From CAIQPS01 sp963843455 (GTDB lineage Bacteria; Actinomycetota; Thermoleophilia; RBG-16-64-13): 64,000 nt of DNA. Under the pieces are notes generated by a model, which made no database searches, was not told the DNA's origin, and saw only the letters and a program-made list of their open reading frames with translations. The position numbers were made by a program, and so were the translations under genes. Shown here piece by piece: positions 19,624-28,472 of this stretch (positions are counted from its first letter, which is position 1; each line of letters starts with the position of its first letter). Location of the stretch: assembly GCA_963843455.1 (NCBI GenBank), contig CAWJKE010000007.1:186001-250000 (forward strand). Direction: 5' to 3'.

Positions 19624-22600
19624 TTCTTATCCTCGCGGGCCCACCAGCGTAGAAAGCCCTTACTGTCGAGATAGGCTTCACACCGGGTCATCGCGCCCGC
19701 GTCGTTCGTGTGCTCGTCGAACTGCAGTACCAGGAACGGCTCAGGTGAAGCCGCGTGGATGAAGTGCTTGATATAGGAGTCGGGGCCGCACTTGAAGTTG
19801 GTGATGTAGATGATGTGGAGATTGGGGTGCTCCGCCACCACCTTGGCGGCCTGCAGGATCTTGCGCCCGTAGTTCCAGAACATGTTGGGCGTGACCTCGC
19901 GGGTGTCTTTGCCCCACAAAGGCAAGAAGTCGATAGGGATTATGTTCACGCCGTAGTAGCGCCGCAACTTGGCCGGGATGTCCATGTTGACCCCGGCGTC
20001 GTAGATGTTGTAGGGCCTACCCACCAGAACGATTCCCAGCTCGTCGCGCTCGTCGAGCGTGGCGAGGGCCGCTTCGCCGGCCTCCGTCAGGCGGGTGCGG
20101 AACTCCGCCTGGGCTTCGTAGGCCTCGCCCACCGCCTGGTCGACCACCCGGGAGGGGACTCCCAACGGTCTGAGAGCCGAGCGCAGGCTGTCCCGCACAT
20201 ACTCGGGGCCGCGGCGGAAGTGGATGATCGGGGCGAGGAACTTCTCTTCGGAGCCCCGGAATCGGGGCGCGAGCCGGATTATGTGGGGCAGCGTCTGCCC
20301 CCAAGGGCAGGCGTGGGACTCGATCTCGGGGTGATCGGTCTCTTCATTCAACTGATTGGGGATGAAGACGTGGTCCACTCCCGCTTCGAGCAGCTCGGCA
20401 ACATGCCCGTGAGCCACACGTATCGGGAAGCAGGGCTCGGCCACCGACCCGTCGATGCCCATCTCTCGGATATTCTTGTCGGTCTGGCGCGACAGCACCA
20501 CATCAAAGCCGCAGGACTTGAAGAGAGTGGCCCAGAACGGCAGTCGGTCGTACGTATACATGGCCCGAGGGATGCCGATGCTGCCCCGCGGGGCGTCGCT
20601 GCCGCTGCGGAGAAGCGTGCCGTAGTCCTCTGTCTCGGTGACGTAGGAATAGCAGAGGGCGTTGCGCAGTTCCACCAGGTCGCGGATGACGGGCTCCTTG
20701 TCCACCTTGGCCCGTTTGCGGTAGCGGTCGGAGCATTTGTCGCCCCAGTAGGTCTTCTCATCGCCGATGGTGAACTGCCGCACGTCGCACTCGTTGGTAC
20801 AGCCCTTGCACGTGAATTCCCGCACGCTGTAGTCCACCTGCTCTAGGTCCCATCCTCGGAAGCGGGAGGGAGCCAAGGTGGCCGACATCTTGTCACGGGC
20901 CAGCAGCGCCGCACCGATGGCGCCCACTACCCCGTTGTAGGGCGGGACGATGATGTCCTTGCCCAGGATCATGCTGAAGGCGGCGGCCACCGAGTCGTTG
21001 TAGGCGGTGCCGCCCTGGAAGTAGATGGTGTCGCCGATATGCCGCTGGCCCACCAGCCGGTTGAGGTAGTTGTAGGCGATGGAGTAGGCCAGTCCGGCCA
21101 CGAGTGCCTTCTTGTCCGCGCCGCGCTGCAGGTACGAGTTGACGTCGCGCTCCATGAACACCGTGCAGCGCTCGCCCAGCTTGACCGGGGCGTCCGACGA
21201 CAGCGCCAACTCGGCGAACTCGCCGATGATCTTGATCCCCAGCTTCTCGGCCTGCTCCTCCAGGAAGGAACCGGTCCCGGCGGCGCAGGCCTCGTTCATG
21301 GCGAAGTCGACCACCACGCCATCCTCCAGGCTGATGAACTTGGAGTCCTGCCCGCCGATCTCGAAGATGGTGTCGGGGACGCGGTCGATCAGCTTCCGGC
21401 CGATGAAGGTCGCCCCCGTCTTGTGCGCGGTTATCTCATCGTTCACGGTGTCGGCTCCGATGAGCTCGCCGATGAGCTCCCGGCCCGACCCTGTGGTCGC
21501 GACCCCGCGGACGTCCAGGCGGTCGCCCATCTCGCTCCAGATCTCGGCCAGGCCCTTGTTGACGACTTCCACCGGGCGGCCGTCGGTCTTGACGTAGATC
21601 TCCTTGACCATGTCGCCCTTGTCGTCGAGCACCACCAGGTTGGTGGACACGGAACCTATGTCGATGCCCAGATAGGCGTCGATAGTGCCCTCGGCCGGGA
21701 ACTCATAGGGTTTGACCCGGTCGCGCAGCAGGATGACGTGCTCCATGGAGAGGGCATCGCTTGTCTGGAAGTCCGCCGACAGTCCCTGATCGAGCCGGGC
21801 GACATCCAGCGTCACCATCTCCACGCCTGCCGCCACGTCACCTGCGGTCAGAGCGCTGCCTATGGCGCCCATCCAAGCGTAGTAGGCGGGGACCATCAAC
21901 TGGTCGCCGTCGGCCTCGAAGGCTTCGCGCATGGCTTCGACTGCGCCGGCATTCGCCGCCACGCCACCGATGAAGGCCACGCGCTCACCGATCTCCTTGC
22001 CTTTGGTGATGGTGCCCCGATAGTTGCGCACCACCGCGTTGCACAGGCCTTTGAGCACCTCGGGGGGCTGATAGCCCTTCTGCTGGGCATGGATCATGTC
22101 CGACTTGGCAAACACCGAGCAACGGCCGGCGATGGACGCGGCCTTCCCAGCGTCACGCACGATGTCGCCCACGTCCTCGATGTCGTAGAGCAGGCGGTTG
22201 GCCTGCTGGTCCATGAACGAGCCGGTACCGGCTGCGCAATCGCCGTTGGTGCCATAGTCGCCTATGCCCACGCGCCCCGACGCCGCGTCGGTCTCCAGAT
22301 GGATGAACTTCGACGTCTCTCCGCCCATCTCGAAGACGGTGGTGACGTCGGGGTGGAGGGCGCCGATGGCCCGGGCGATGGCCTTGAACTCGTTCTCATA
22401 GGGGACGCCCAGCATGTTCCCCACAAGGCGGCCGCCGGTGCCGGTTACGCGCACCGCGGTTATCGACCCTTCGGGCAGCGAATCCACCACCTGCGTCAAC
22501 AACTCGCGGATGGCCTCCGCCGGGCTGCCTTTGATGCGCCGGTAAACCGTGGCCAGTAGCGGTGGGGCGTCGGGATGAGGCAGGACCTTGTCGTCGTCCA

Positions 22601-22721
22601 CCGGGGCGTAGAAAAGGGGAGAGGTCTTCAAGAGAGCCTGGAACGCGTCGCGGTCCTCGGGAGCGCCGACGACCGCGATCTTCACACTGATGCAGCCGAT
22701 ATCGATGCCAAGCGTCGCCAT
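19608..22721 (-). CDS. Large ATP-dependent CoA-dehydratase-type activase (two BcrAD/BadFG domains + DUF2229)
   Basis: A protein of 1038 residues with two tandem ASKHA-type activase domains. Domain 1 opens with LGIDIGCISVKIAVVG and carries GDCAAGTGSFMDQQANRL; domain 2 (from about residue 335) has LGIDIGSVSTNLVVLDDKG, GGQDSKFISLEDG and NEACAAGTGSFLEEQ. The Cys of each CAAGTG loop is a [4Fe-4S] ligand in known activases. A DUF2229 region follows with a Cys cluster (CKGCTNECDVRQF, residues about 630-640). Such proteins drive low-potential electron transfer with ATP. No dehydratase subunits lie nearby. ATG 22721 chosen; TTG 22733 is in frame but sits too close to the SD (GGAGGA, 22740-22735). Confidence 0.87.
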   Translation of the reverse strand: MATLGIDIGCISVKIAVVGAPEDRDAFQALLKTSPLFYAPVDDDKVLPHPDAPPLLATVYRRIKGSPAEAIRELLTQVVDSLPEGSITAVRVTGTGGRLVGNMLGVPYENEFKAIARAIGALHPDVTTVFEMGGETSKFIHLETDAASGRVGIGDYGTNGDCAAGTGSFMDQQANRLLYDIEDVGDIVRDAGKAASIAGRCSVFAKSDMIHAQQKGYQPPEVLKGLCNAVVRNYRGTITKGKEIGERVAFIGGVAANAGAVEAMREAFEADGDQLMVPAYYAWMGAIGSALTAGDVAAGVEMVTLDVARLDQGLSADFQTSDALSMEHVILLRDRVKPYEFPAEGTIDAYLGIDIGSVSTNLVVLDDKGDMVKEIYVKTDGRPVEVVNKGLAEIWSEMGDRLDVRGVATTGSGRELIGELIGADTVNDEITAHKTGATFIGRKLIDRVPDTIFEIGGQDSKFISLEDGVVVDFAMNEACAAGTGSFLEEQAEKLGIKIIGEFAELALSSDAPVKLGERCTVFMERDVNSYLQRGADKKALVAGLAYSIAYNYLNRLVGQRHIGDTIYFQGGTAYNDSVAAAFSMILGKDIIVPPYNGVVGAIGAALLARDKMSATLAPSRFRGWDLEQVDYSVREFTCKGCTNECDVRQFTIGDEKTYWGDKCSDRYRKRAKVDKEPVIRDLVELRNALCYSYVTETEDYGTLLRSGSDAPRGSIGIPRAMYTYDRLPFWATLFKSCGFDVVLSRQTDKNIREMGIDGSVAEPCFPIRVAHGHVAELLEAGVDHVFIPNQLNEETDHPEIESHACPWGQTLPHIIRLAPRFRGSEEKFLAPIIHFRRGPEYVRDSLRSALRPLGVPSRVVDQAVGEAYEAQAEFRTRLTEAGEAALATLDERDELGIVLVGRPYNIYDAGVNMDIPAKLRRYYGVNIIPIDFLPLWGKDTREVTPNMFWNYGRKILQAAKVVAEHPNLHIIYITNFKCGPDSYIKHFIHAASPEPFLVLQFDEHTNDAGAMTRCEAYLDSKGFLRWWAREDKKLVSK

Positions 22722-22942
22722 TATGGTGTGCAAATCCTCCGCATAGATAGCGGGGGAACCGCACCGGTGATCATGACTCGAAAGAGCAGCTCGGCGCGGC
22801 TGACCGCTGATTCATCCTGGCTTGGAGCCTCGATAGATTACCATGACGAGGGGCGCGGGGACCCGCCGCCGGCGGGTCCCCGCGCTCGGCGACTGCTTCT
22901 CTCCGGCCGGGGGCAGGCCGGGAGAGGGGCGAAGGGAGAGGC
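22722..22942 (-). other. Intergenic region with two strong hairpins downstream of the P-II gene
   Basis: About 220 bases. A 15-bp near-perfect palindrome GCGCGGGGACCCGCC/GGCGGGTCCCCGCGC spans 22853-22885, and a second stem CTCTCCGGCC/GGCCGGGAGAG spans 22899-22926. Neither has a T-run, so they are likely transcript-stabilising or Rho-assisted ends of the P-II mRNA. The remainder holds the leader of the activase gene; no further gene is seen. Confidence 0.5.
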
Positions 22943-23284
22943 TTATCCTATGGCCAGACTGCCGGTCTCCCCGGTGCGGATGCGCACGCAATGCTCGAGG
23001 TCGAGCACGAAGATCTTCCCGTCGCCGATGTTGCCGGTCCGGGCGCCCTTGGTGACCGCTTCGATGGCGGGCGCGACGAACTCGTCGTTGACCGCTATCT
23101 CGACTTTGACTTTGCGTAGCAGGCCGCCACGCTCCACATGACTGCGGTAGATCTCCGCCACGCCTTTCTGCCTTCCACGCCCCATGACATCGGTCACGGT
23201 CATGAGGTTGATCTCAGCCTCGGTAAGGGCCTCGATGACCTCGTCCAGGCGATCAGGCTGGATTATCGCGACTATGTACTTCAC
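22943..23284 (-). CDS. glnB: P-II family nitrogen regulatory protein
   Basis: A 113-residue trimeric signal protein sensing 2-oxoglutarate and ATP/ADP. MKYIVAIIQPDRLDEV, the T-loop base GRGRQKGVAEIYRS, the B-loop TGNIGDGKIFV and C-terminal RIRTGETG are all present. At the position of Tyr51, the uridylylation/adenylylation site of classical P-II proteins, there is Glu (SHVERGG), so covalent control at that site is unlikely. GTG start with GGAGGA six bases upstream. It is divergent from the pucR-type gene, with 351 bp between the two starts. Unlike the two other P-II genes here, it is not next to amt. Confidence 0.92.
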   Translation of the reverse strand: MKYIVAIIQPDRLDEVIEALTEAEINLMTVTDVMGRGRQKGVAEIYRSHVERGGLLRKVKVEIAVNDEFVAPAIEAVTKGARTGNIGDGKIFVLDLEHCVRIRTGETGSLAIG

Positions 23285-23432
23285 CTTTCCTCCTCACTTG
23301 CCAGTTGCAGCGCGCCTCTTGCGGGTGATCCGGCGCGGGTAGGCCGGCACACGCCCATCTCGGAGATGTCGCGCCGGCTATTTCCTCGTGGCGGGTCACG
23401 CGGATGCCTTGGTCCCTCTCTTGGACGGAGCC

Positions 23433-23601
23433 TCTTGTATTATGGCTCATGGTACGTACCGGGCCTACCGTCCGGCATTCGCCGTCAGGCGAGAATATGC
23501 GGGCGGGAAGTTGTACAAAAGTCGCATTGCCGGTGCAGGAAGCGGCGGCGACAGCTTGTGTCCTGTGGATTCGTTCAAGACCTGGGGCCTCAGTCTTGTA
23601 C
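23433..23601. promoter_or_regulatory. Candidate regulator sites between glnB and the pucR-type gene
   Basis: Three related sequences occur at near-regular spacing: TCTTGTAT (23433-23440), TTGTACAA (23511-23518, palindromic) and TCTTGTAC (23594-23601). The same TCTTGTAC word forms a perfect inverted repeat upstream of amt1. I infer they bind the adjacent PucR-type regulator or another nitrogen regulator; this is not shown by the sequence alone. Confidence 0.45.
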
Positions 23602-23635
23602 CAATGGCCAAAGCGGTGATATCGTGCCCTCTGCC

Positions 23636-25288
23636 ATGCCTGTCACCGTCGGCCAGATACTCCAGTTGCCCGTCCTCAAGGACGCCAGGCTGCTCGCCGG
23701 AGAACACGGCCTCGACCGTCGGGTGACCTCGGTGACGGTCGGAGAGGTGCCCGACATCGCCGACTGGCTCTCCGGGGGAGAGCTGGTTCTCTCCACCATG
23801 TTCGCGGTCAAGGGCGATCTCGATCGCCAGCGGGATTTCTGCCGCCGGGTGATGATGGCCGGGGCATCTGCTTTGTTTGTCAAGACCACCCGGTTCGTCG
23901 AGAACGTCCCGGCCGACGTCATCGAACTGGCCACCAAGCGCAAGTTCCCCATCGTCGAGGTGCCCCAGGGCCTCCGCTGGACCAGGCTCATGCAGGACGT
24001 CACCGAAGTCATCATCAACCGGCAGGCCTCCCAGTTGGAGCAATCGCAGGCCATCCACCGCAGTCTTCTCGGCGTGGTCATCCGCGGCGGGGGTTGGCAG
24101 GAACTGGTCGAGGAGGCCTCGCGGTTGCTGGAGAGGCCGGTCTTCGTCGTCGACGTCTCCCTGGAGCTGCTCGCCGTCTCGTCGGGCCTACCACTGTCGG
24201 CATCGGCGCTCGTGGAGCACCTGCAGCGCCCCGAGATCCGGTCGCTGTTCGCGTCGCTCGGCATGGGTGAGAAACTGTTCCGGCTGCACGAAGACGGACT
24301 GCCGCCGATGTTCGCGCTTCCCATCGTGGCGAGCCACAAACGTCTCGGCTACCTGTGCGCGGTCACCGATGCCGCCGAGCCGTCCGCGATGGAGTTGCTG
24401 GTGCTTGAGCACTCGGCCACGATCGCGGCACTCGAGATGGCTCAGGACCGGGTGCGGTTCGAGACCGAGGTGCGGCTCAAGGGTGACTTCGTGGACGACG
24501 TCATCACCGGGGGGGAGCGGGCGGGAGACTCGCTTCTGCGGCGCGGGGCTTTCCTGGGGTGCGACTTGAGCCAGGGATCCGCGGTCCTGCTCCTCGGCGT
24601 AGACGAGTTCGGAGGGACGGTGGCGCGCAAGAACCTCGGGCAGGAAGAGCTCGAGGCGGCCATCGAACGCTTCTTCAGCCAGGTCTCCCGCTACGTCTCG
24701 GCCAAAGAGCCATCCTCGCTTGCGAGCCTCAAGTCGGGCCAGATCGTGGTCTTTGTCTGTGGCAAGACCGCCCGCGACCCGGACGCCCTCCGGCGGCTGG
24801 CCCTGGTGGTACAGGAGTTGGGCCGGTCGGCCGGCGAGCTCAGCATCTCGGCGGGTATCAGTGGCTTCGTGACCGATCCGGTGCAGATGGACCGTGGCTA
24901 TCAGGAGGCCCTCGTGGCTCTCAAAGTGGGCCGCAAACTGCACGGTCCCGCTGCGTTGCTCCACTTCCACGACGTGGGCACGTACCGGTTGCTTCTCGAT
25001 ATCTGGGAGAGAGACCCCGAGCAGATCCGTTCCCTCTACGACGAGACCATAGGGCCTGTGGACCAGTACGACCAGACCAATGGAACCCAACTCGTGCAGA
25101 CGCTATCCGTCTTCTTCAAGCACGATGAGAGCCTCACGAGGACCGCGGCCGAGTTATACGCCCACCGGCACACCATCCGCTACCGTTTGGAGAAGATCGC
25201 GGACATCAGCGGGCTTAGCGTCTTCCAAACAGAACACAAGGAGCGCTTGGGCCTGGGCCTCAAGGCCCGGAGCCTGCTCACCGCCTGA
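23636..25288 (+). CDS. PucR-family transcriptional regulator
   Basis: A 550-residue activator-type regulator. Residues 1-125 form the PucR N-terminal domain (VTVGQILQLPVLKDARLLAG; ELVLSTMFAV), a central GGDEF-like/CdaR region follows (about 290-420), and the C-terminus has the PucR helix-turn-helix with HDESLTRTAAELYAHRHTIRYRL. The family controls purine, allantoin or other nitrogen-source genes. ATG 23636 matches the family start; an in-frame GTG lies at 23624. Its position between glnB and amt1-glnK1, with TTGTAC-type repeats on both sides, suggests control of ammonium uptake genes and itself (inference). Confidence 0.9.
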   Translation: MPVTVGQILQLPVLKDARLLAGEHGLDRRVTSVTVGEVPDIADWLSGGELVLSTMFAVKGDLDRQRDFCRRVMMAGASALFVKTTRFVENVPADVIELATKRKFPIVEVPQGLRWTRLMQDVTEVIINRQASQLEQSQAIHRSLLGVVIRGGGWQELVEEASRLLERPVFVVDVSLELLAVSSGLPLSASALVEHLQRPEIRSLFASLGMGEKLFRLHEDGLPPMFALPIVASHKRLGYLCAVTDAAEPSAMELLVLEHSATIAALEMAQDRVRFETEVRLKGDFVDDVITGGERAGDSLLRRGAFLGCDLSQGSAVLLLGVDEFGGTVARKNLGQEELEAAIERFFSQVSRYVSAKEPSSLASLKSGQIVVFVCGKTARDPDALRRLALVVQELGRSAGELSISAGISGFVTDPVQMDRGYQEALVALKVGRKLHGPAALLHFHDVGTYRLLLDIWERDPEQIRSLYDETIGPVDQYDQTNGTQLVQTLSVFFKHDESLTRTAAELYAHRHTIRYRLEKIADISGLSVFQTEHKERLGLGLKARSLLTA

Positions 25289-25343
25289 CCGGCGCTGCTC
25301 CCCTGGCTTCGCTGCATTGCGTGGCGGACGAGCTACTCCAAAT

Positions 25344-25371
25344 GTACAAGAGAACCCCCATAGTCTTGTAC
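25344..25371. promoter_or_regulatory. Operator-like inverted repeat upstream of amt1
   Basis: GTACAAGA (25344-25351) and TCTTGTAC (25364-25371) are perfect reverse complements separated by 12 bp, about 70 bp before the amt1 start. It is the strongest palindrome in the pucR-amt1 gap and repeats the word seen upstream of the pucR-type gene. Confidence 0.6.
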
Positions 25372-25439
25372 GTCCGGCGGTAAACCTTCGCTCGGTCCTA
25401 CGGTTAAATTCCGTGCGACCTCAACCGAAGGGAGCGGAT

Positions 25440-26678
25440 ATGGCGAACATAGACACAGGCGATACAGCATGGATGCTCATGAGTACGGCGTTGGTCCTGC
25501 TGATGACTCCAGGACTGGCCTTCTTCTATGGCGGGCTGGTGCGCCGAAAGAACGTGCTCTCCATCATGGTGCAATGCCTGATACTGGTGGGCGTGATCAG
25601 CATCCAGTGGGTGCTGTTCGGCTACAGCCTGGCGTTCGGGACCGACCACGGCGGGCTCATCGGCGGGTTGAACATGGTCGGGCTGAGTGGCGTGGGCGTC
25701 GAGCCCAACCCCGACTACGCGGCGACCATCCCTGAGGTGCTGTTCATGCTCTTCCAGATGATGTTCGCCGTCATCACTCCCGCCCTTATCATCGGCGCGT
25801 TCGCCGAGCGCATGAAGTTCAGCGCGTTCCTCATCTTCTCGCTTCTGTGGGCCACGATCGTCTACGACCCGATGGCTCACTGGGTGTGGGGGGTCGGCGG
25901 CATTCTGCGGGAACTGGGCGCTCTCGACTTCGCCGGCGGTACCGTGGTGCACATTAACGCCGGTGCCGCGGCACTCGCAGCCGCGCTCGTGATCGGCAAG
26001 CGCAAGGGCTACCCCGACACGTCGCCTCCTCACAACTTGCCCTTCGCCATCCTCGGCGCTGCCCTGCTTTGGTTCGGCTGGTTCGGCTTCAACGCCGGCA
26101 GTGCCCTCAGTTCGGGTGGTCTCGCGGCTTCGGCTTTCGCCTCCACCCATATGGCGGCGGCGGCTGCTGCGGTGGCCTGGGCGGGGCTGGACTGGATGAG
26201 GACCAGGCGTCCGACCGCTCTGGGCGTGATTTCGGGTGCAGTTGCGGGTCTGGTGGCCATCACCCCAGCCTCGGGCTACGTCACCCCACTCGCGGCCATC
26301 GCGATCGGACTCCTGGCCGGTCTGGCCTGTTACGCCTCGGTGATGTTCATGAAGGGCAAGCTCGGCTACGACGACTCGCTCGACGCCTTCGGCGTGCACG
26401 GCATTGGCGGAATGCTCGGAGCTCTCTGCACCGGTCTGTGGGCGACCGTGGCGATCAACCCGGCCGGCGCCGACGGCTTGTTCTCTGGCGGTGGGGCCAC
26501 GCTGCTGCTCTACCAGGTCATCGCGGTCGTCAGCTGTTTCGCGTTCTCTTTCATCGTGTCCTTTGGCCTTCTCAAGTTGATCGACAAGACTATCGGTCTG
26601 CGGGTGACCGCGGACAACGAGAGCATTGGACTGGATCTCACGCAGCACAGCGAATCGGCCTACACCGTCGTCGGCTAG
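25440..26678 (+). CDS. amt: Ammonium transporter (copy 1)
   Basis: Eleven-helix Amt/Mep/Rh channel of 412 residues moving ammonium across the inner membrane. The signature DFAGGTVVHINAGAAALAAAL contains the first pore His; the second is in FGVHGIGGMLGA. Phe gate residues lie in MMFAVITPALIIGAFAERMKFSAF. ATG 25440, with GGGAG at 25430-25434. glnK1 starts 21 nt later, the standard amt-glnK pairing in which P-II plugs the channel. About 80 percent of residues look identical to amt2, a tandem duplication. Confidence 0.95.
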   Translation: MANIDTGDTAWMLMSTALVLLMTPGLAFFYGGLVRRKNVLSIMVQCLILVGVISIQWVLFGYSLAFGTDHGGLIGGLNMVGLSGVGVEPNPDYAATIPEVLFMLFQMMFAVITPALIIGAFAERMKFSAFLIFSLLWATIVYDPMAHWVWGVGGILRELGALDFAGGTVVHINAGAAALAAALVIGKRKGYPDTSPPHNLPFAILGAALLWFGWFGFNAGSALSSGGLAASAFASTHMAAAAAAVAWAGLDWMRTRRPTALGVISGAVAGLVAITPASGYVTPLAAIAIGLLAGLACYASVMFMKGKLGYDDSLDAFGVHGIGGMLGALCTGLWATVAINPAGADGLFSGGGATLLLYQVIAVVSCFAFSFIVSFGLLKLIDKTIGLRVTADNESIGLDLTQHSESAYTVVG

Positions 26679-26699
26679 GCCTGGGCTAGGGAGACTGAG

Positions 26700-27041
26700 A
26701 TGAAGTACATCATCGCCATCATCCAGCCCGACCGGCTCGACGAAGTGGTCGCGGCCCTGGAAGAAGAGGAGATCATCCTGCTGACGGTATCCGAGGTGAT
26801 GGGCCGCGGAAGGCAGAAGGGAGTGGCCGAGGTCTACCGGAGCCACGTGGAGCGGGGCGGCCTGCTGCACAAACTCAAGGTCGAGTTGGCCGTGAGCGAC
26901 GACAAGGCGTGGCTCGCCGTGGACGCAATCGGCCGGGGCGCCCGGACCGGGAACATCGGCGACGGGAAGATCTTCGTGCTCGATATGGAAGAGTGCCTCC
27001 GCATCCGTACGGGAGAGACGGGCGTCTCTGCCCTTGCGTAA
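26700..27041 (+). CDS. glnK: P-II protein GlnK (copy 1)
   Basis: A 113-residue P-II partner of amt1. It has MKYIIAIIQPDRLDEV, GRGRQKGVAEVYRSHVERGG (T-loop), TGNIGDGKIFVLDMEE and RIRTGETG. As in the other two P-II proteins here, residue 51 is Glu rather than Tyr. It is expected to block Amt when 2-oxoglutarate is low. AGGGAG precedes ATG 26700. A strong terminator follows. Confidence 0.94.
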   Translation: MKYIIAIIQPDRLDEVVAALEEEEIILLTVSEVMGRGRQKGVAEVYRSHVERGGLLHKLKVELAVSDDKAWLAVDAIGRGARTGNIGDGKIFVLDMEECLRIRTGETGVSALA

Positions 27042-27078
27042 AGAGGCCGGGGGGCGATCCCCGAACCTATAGTCCGAT

Positions 27079-27118
27079 GCCCAGTGGGGCCGTTCCCGGC
27101 CCCACTGGGCCATTTGTC
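27079..27118 (+). terminator. Terminator of amt1-glnK1
   Basis: GCCCAGTGGGGCCG (27079-27092) and CGGCCCCACTGGGC (27097-27110) form a perfect 14-bp stem with a TTCC loop, followed by CATTTGTCT. It separates the first amt-glnK pair from the second. Confidence 0.85.
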
Positions 27119-27214
27119 TAACTGTTCGCCCTTCATAGCTATACGTTCGGCGATAAGAGCCCTCTGCCTCGCCGCCTACACTCTTCGTAGGGCCCCCAGG
27201 ACGAAGGAGTAGGC

Positions 27215-28450
27215 GTGGCGAGCATAGACTCGGGCGATACCGGTTGGATGCTTATCAGCACGGCTCTCGTCATGCTGATGACGCCCGGCTTGGCCTTCTT
27301 CTACGGCGGATTGGTGCGCCGCAAGAACGTCCTCTCCATCATGATGCAGTGTCTGATGCTGGCCGCGGTCATCAGCCTGCAGTGGGTTCTGTTCGGCTAC
27401 AGCCTTGCGTTCGGGCCCGACCACTGGGGCGTCATCGGGGGGTTGAGCTGGGCCGGTCTGCACGACGTCGGGTTGCAGCCGAACCCCGACTACGCGGCCA
27501 CCATCCCTCACCAGCTCTTCATGGTCTATCAGATGATGTTCGCGGTGATCACACCCGCCCTCATCATCGGGGCGTTCGCCGAGCGGATGAAGTTCAGCGC
27601 GTTCCTGCTGTTCTCGGTCCTGTGGGCCACACTCGTCTACGACCCCATGGCCCACTGGGTCTGGGGGGTGGGAGGGTTCCTCCGAGAGTTCGGCGCTCTC
27701 GATTTTGCCGGCGGCATTGTGGTGCACATCAGCGCGGGCACCGGCGCCTTGGCCGCGGCACTGGTGGTGGGAAGGCGGCGGGGCTATCCGGACATATCGC
27801 CCCCGCACAATCTGCCCTTCGCCATCCTGGGCGCCGCTTTGCTGTGGTTCGGATGGTTCGGTTTCAATGCCGGCAGCGCGCTGACTTCGGGTGCCCTCGC
27901 CGTCTCTGCTTTCGTCTCGACCCAGATGGCCGCCGCCGCCGCCGCGGTGGCGTGGGCGGTGCTCGAATGGATCTCCAGTCGCCGTCCCACCGCGCTGGGG
28001 CTCATCTCCGGCGCGGTGGCGGGTCTGGCGACGGTCACCCCGGCGGCGGGGTACGTCACGCCGATGGGAGCGATCGGGATTGGCGCCCTGACGGGCATTG
28101 TGTGCTACGTGTCGGTGGTGGTCGTCAAGAACAAGCTGGGTTATGACGACTCCCTCGATTGCTTCGGCATCCATGGGGTCGGGGGGATGCTTGGGGTGCT
28201 GCTCGTCGGGGTGCTTGCGACGACGGCCATAAACCCTGCCGGAGCCAACGGGCTCGCGTACGGCGGCTCCCGCCAACTGCTCGTCCAATTCGTCGCGGTA
28301 CTCATCACCGCCGGGTATTCGTTCGTACTCTCGTTCGGACTGCTCAAGCTGGTAGACAAGGTGGTTGGCCTCAGAGTCAAGCCCGACCAGGAGAATATCG
28401 GTCTCGACCTTACCCAGCACCGGGAATCCGCCTACACTGTCGTGGGGTAG
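27215..28450 (+). CDS. amt: Ammonium transporter (copy 2)
   Basis: A 411-residue Amt channel with the same pore features as copy 1: DFAGGIVVHISAGTGALAAAL (first His) and FGIHGVGGMLGV (second His). GTG 27215 follows GAAGGAG at 27203-27209. The gene has its own leader of about 100 bp after the terminator, without the TCTTGTAC repeat of copy 1, so the two pairs may be regulated differently. glnK2 follows after 22 nt. Confidence 0.95.
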   Translation: MASIDSGDTGWMLISTALVMLMTPGLAFFYGGLVRRKNVLSIMMQCLMLAAVISLQWVLFGYSLAFGPDHWGVIGGLSWAGLHDVGLQPNPDYAATIPHQLFMVYQMMFAVITPALIIGAFAERMKFSAFLLFSVLWATLVYDPMAHWVWGVGGFLREFGALDFAGGIVVHISAGTGALAAALVVGRRRGYPDISPPHNLPFAILGAALLWFGWFGFNAGSALTSGALAVSAFVSTQMAAAAAAVAWAVLEWISSRRPTALGLISGAVAGLATVTPAAGYVTPMGAIGIGALTGIVCYVSVVVVKNKLGYDDSLDCFGIHGVGGMLGVLLVGVLATTAINPAGANGLAYGGSRQLLVQFVAVLITAGYSFVLSFGLLKLVDKVVGLRVKPDQENIGLDLTQHRESAYTVVG

Positions 28451-28472
28451 GCGGCAGACAAGGAGCCAGACC

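Noticed and set aside
21039..22559. Long plus-strand open frame of 506 codons
   Set aside because: It lies opposite the activase gene, which has clear family motifs; no domain or start signal supports the plus-strand frame.
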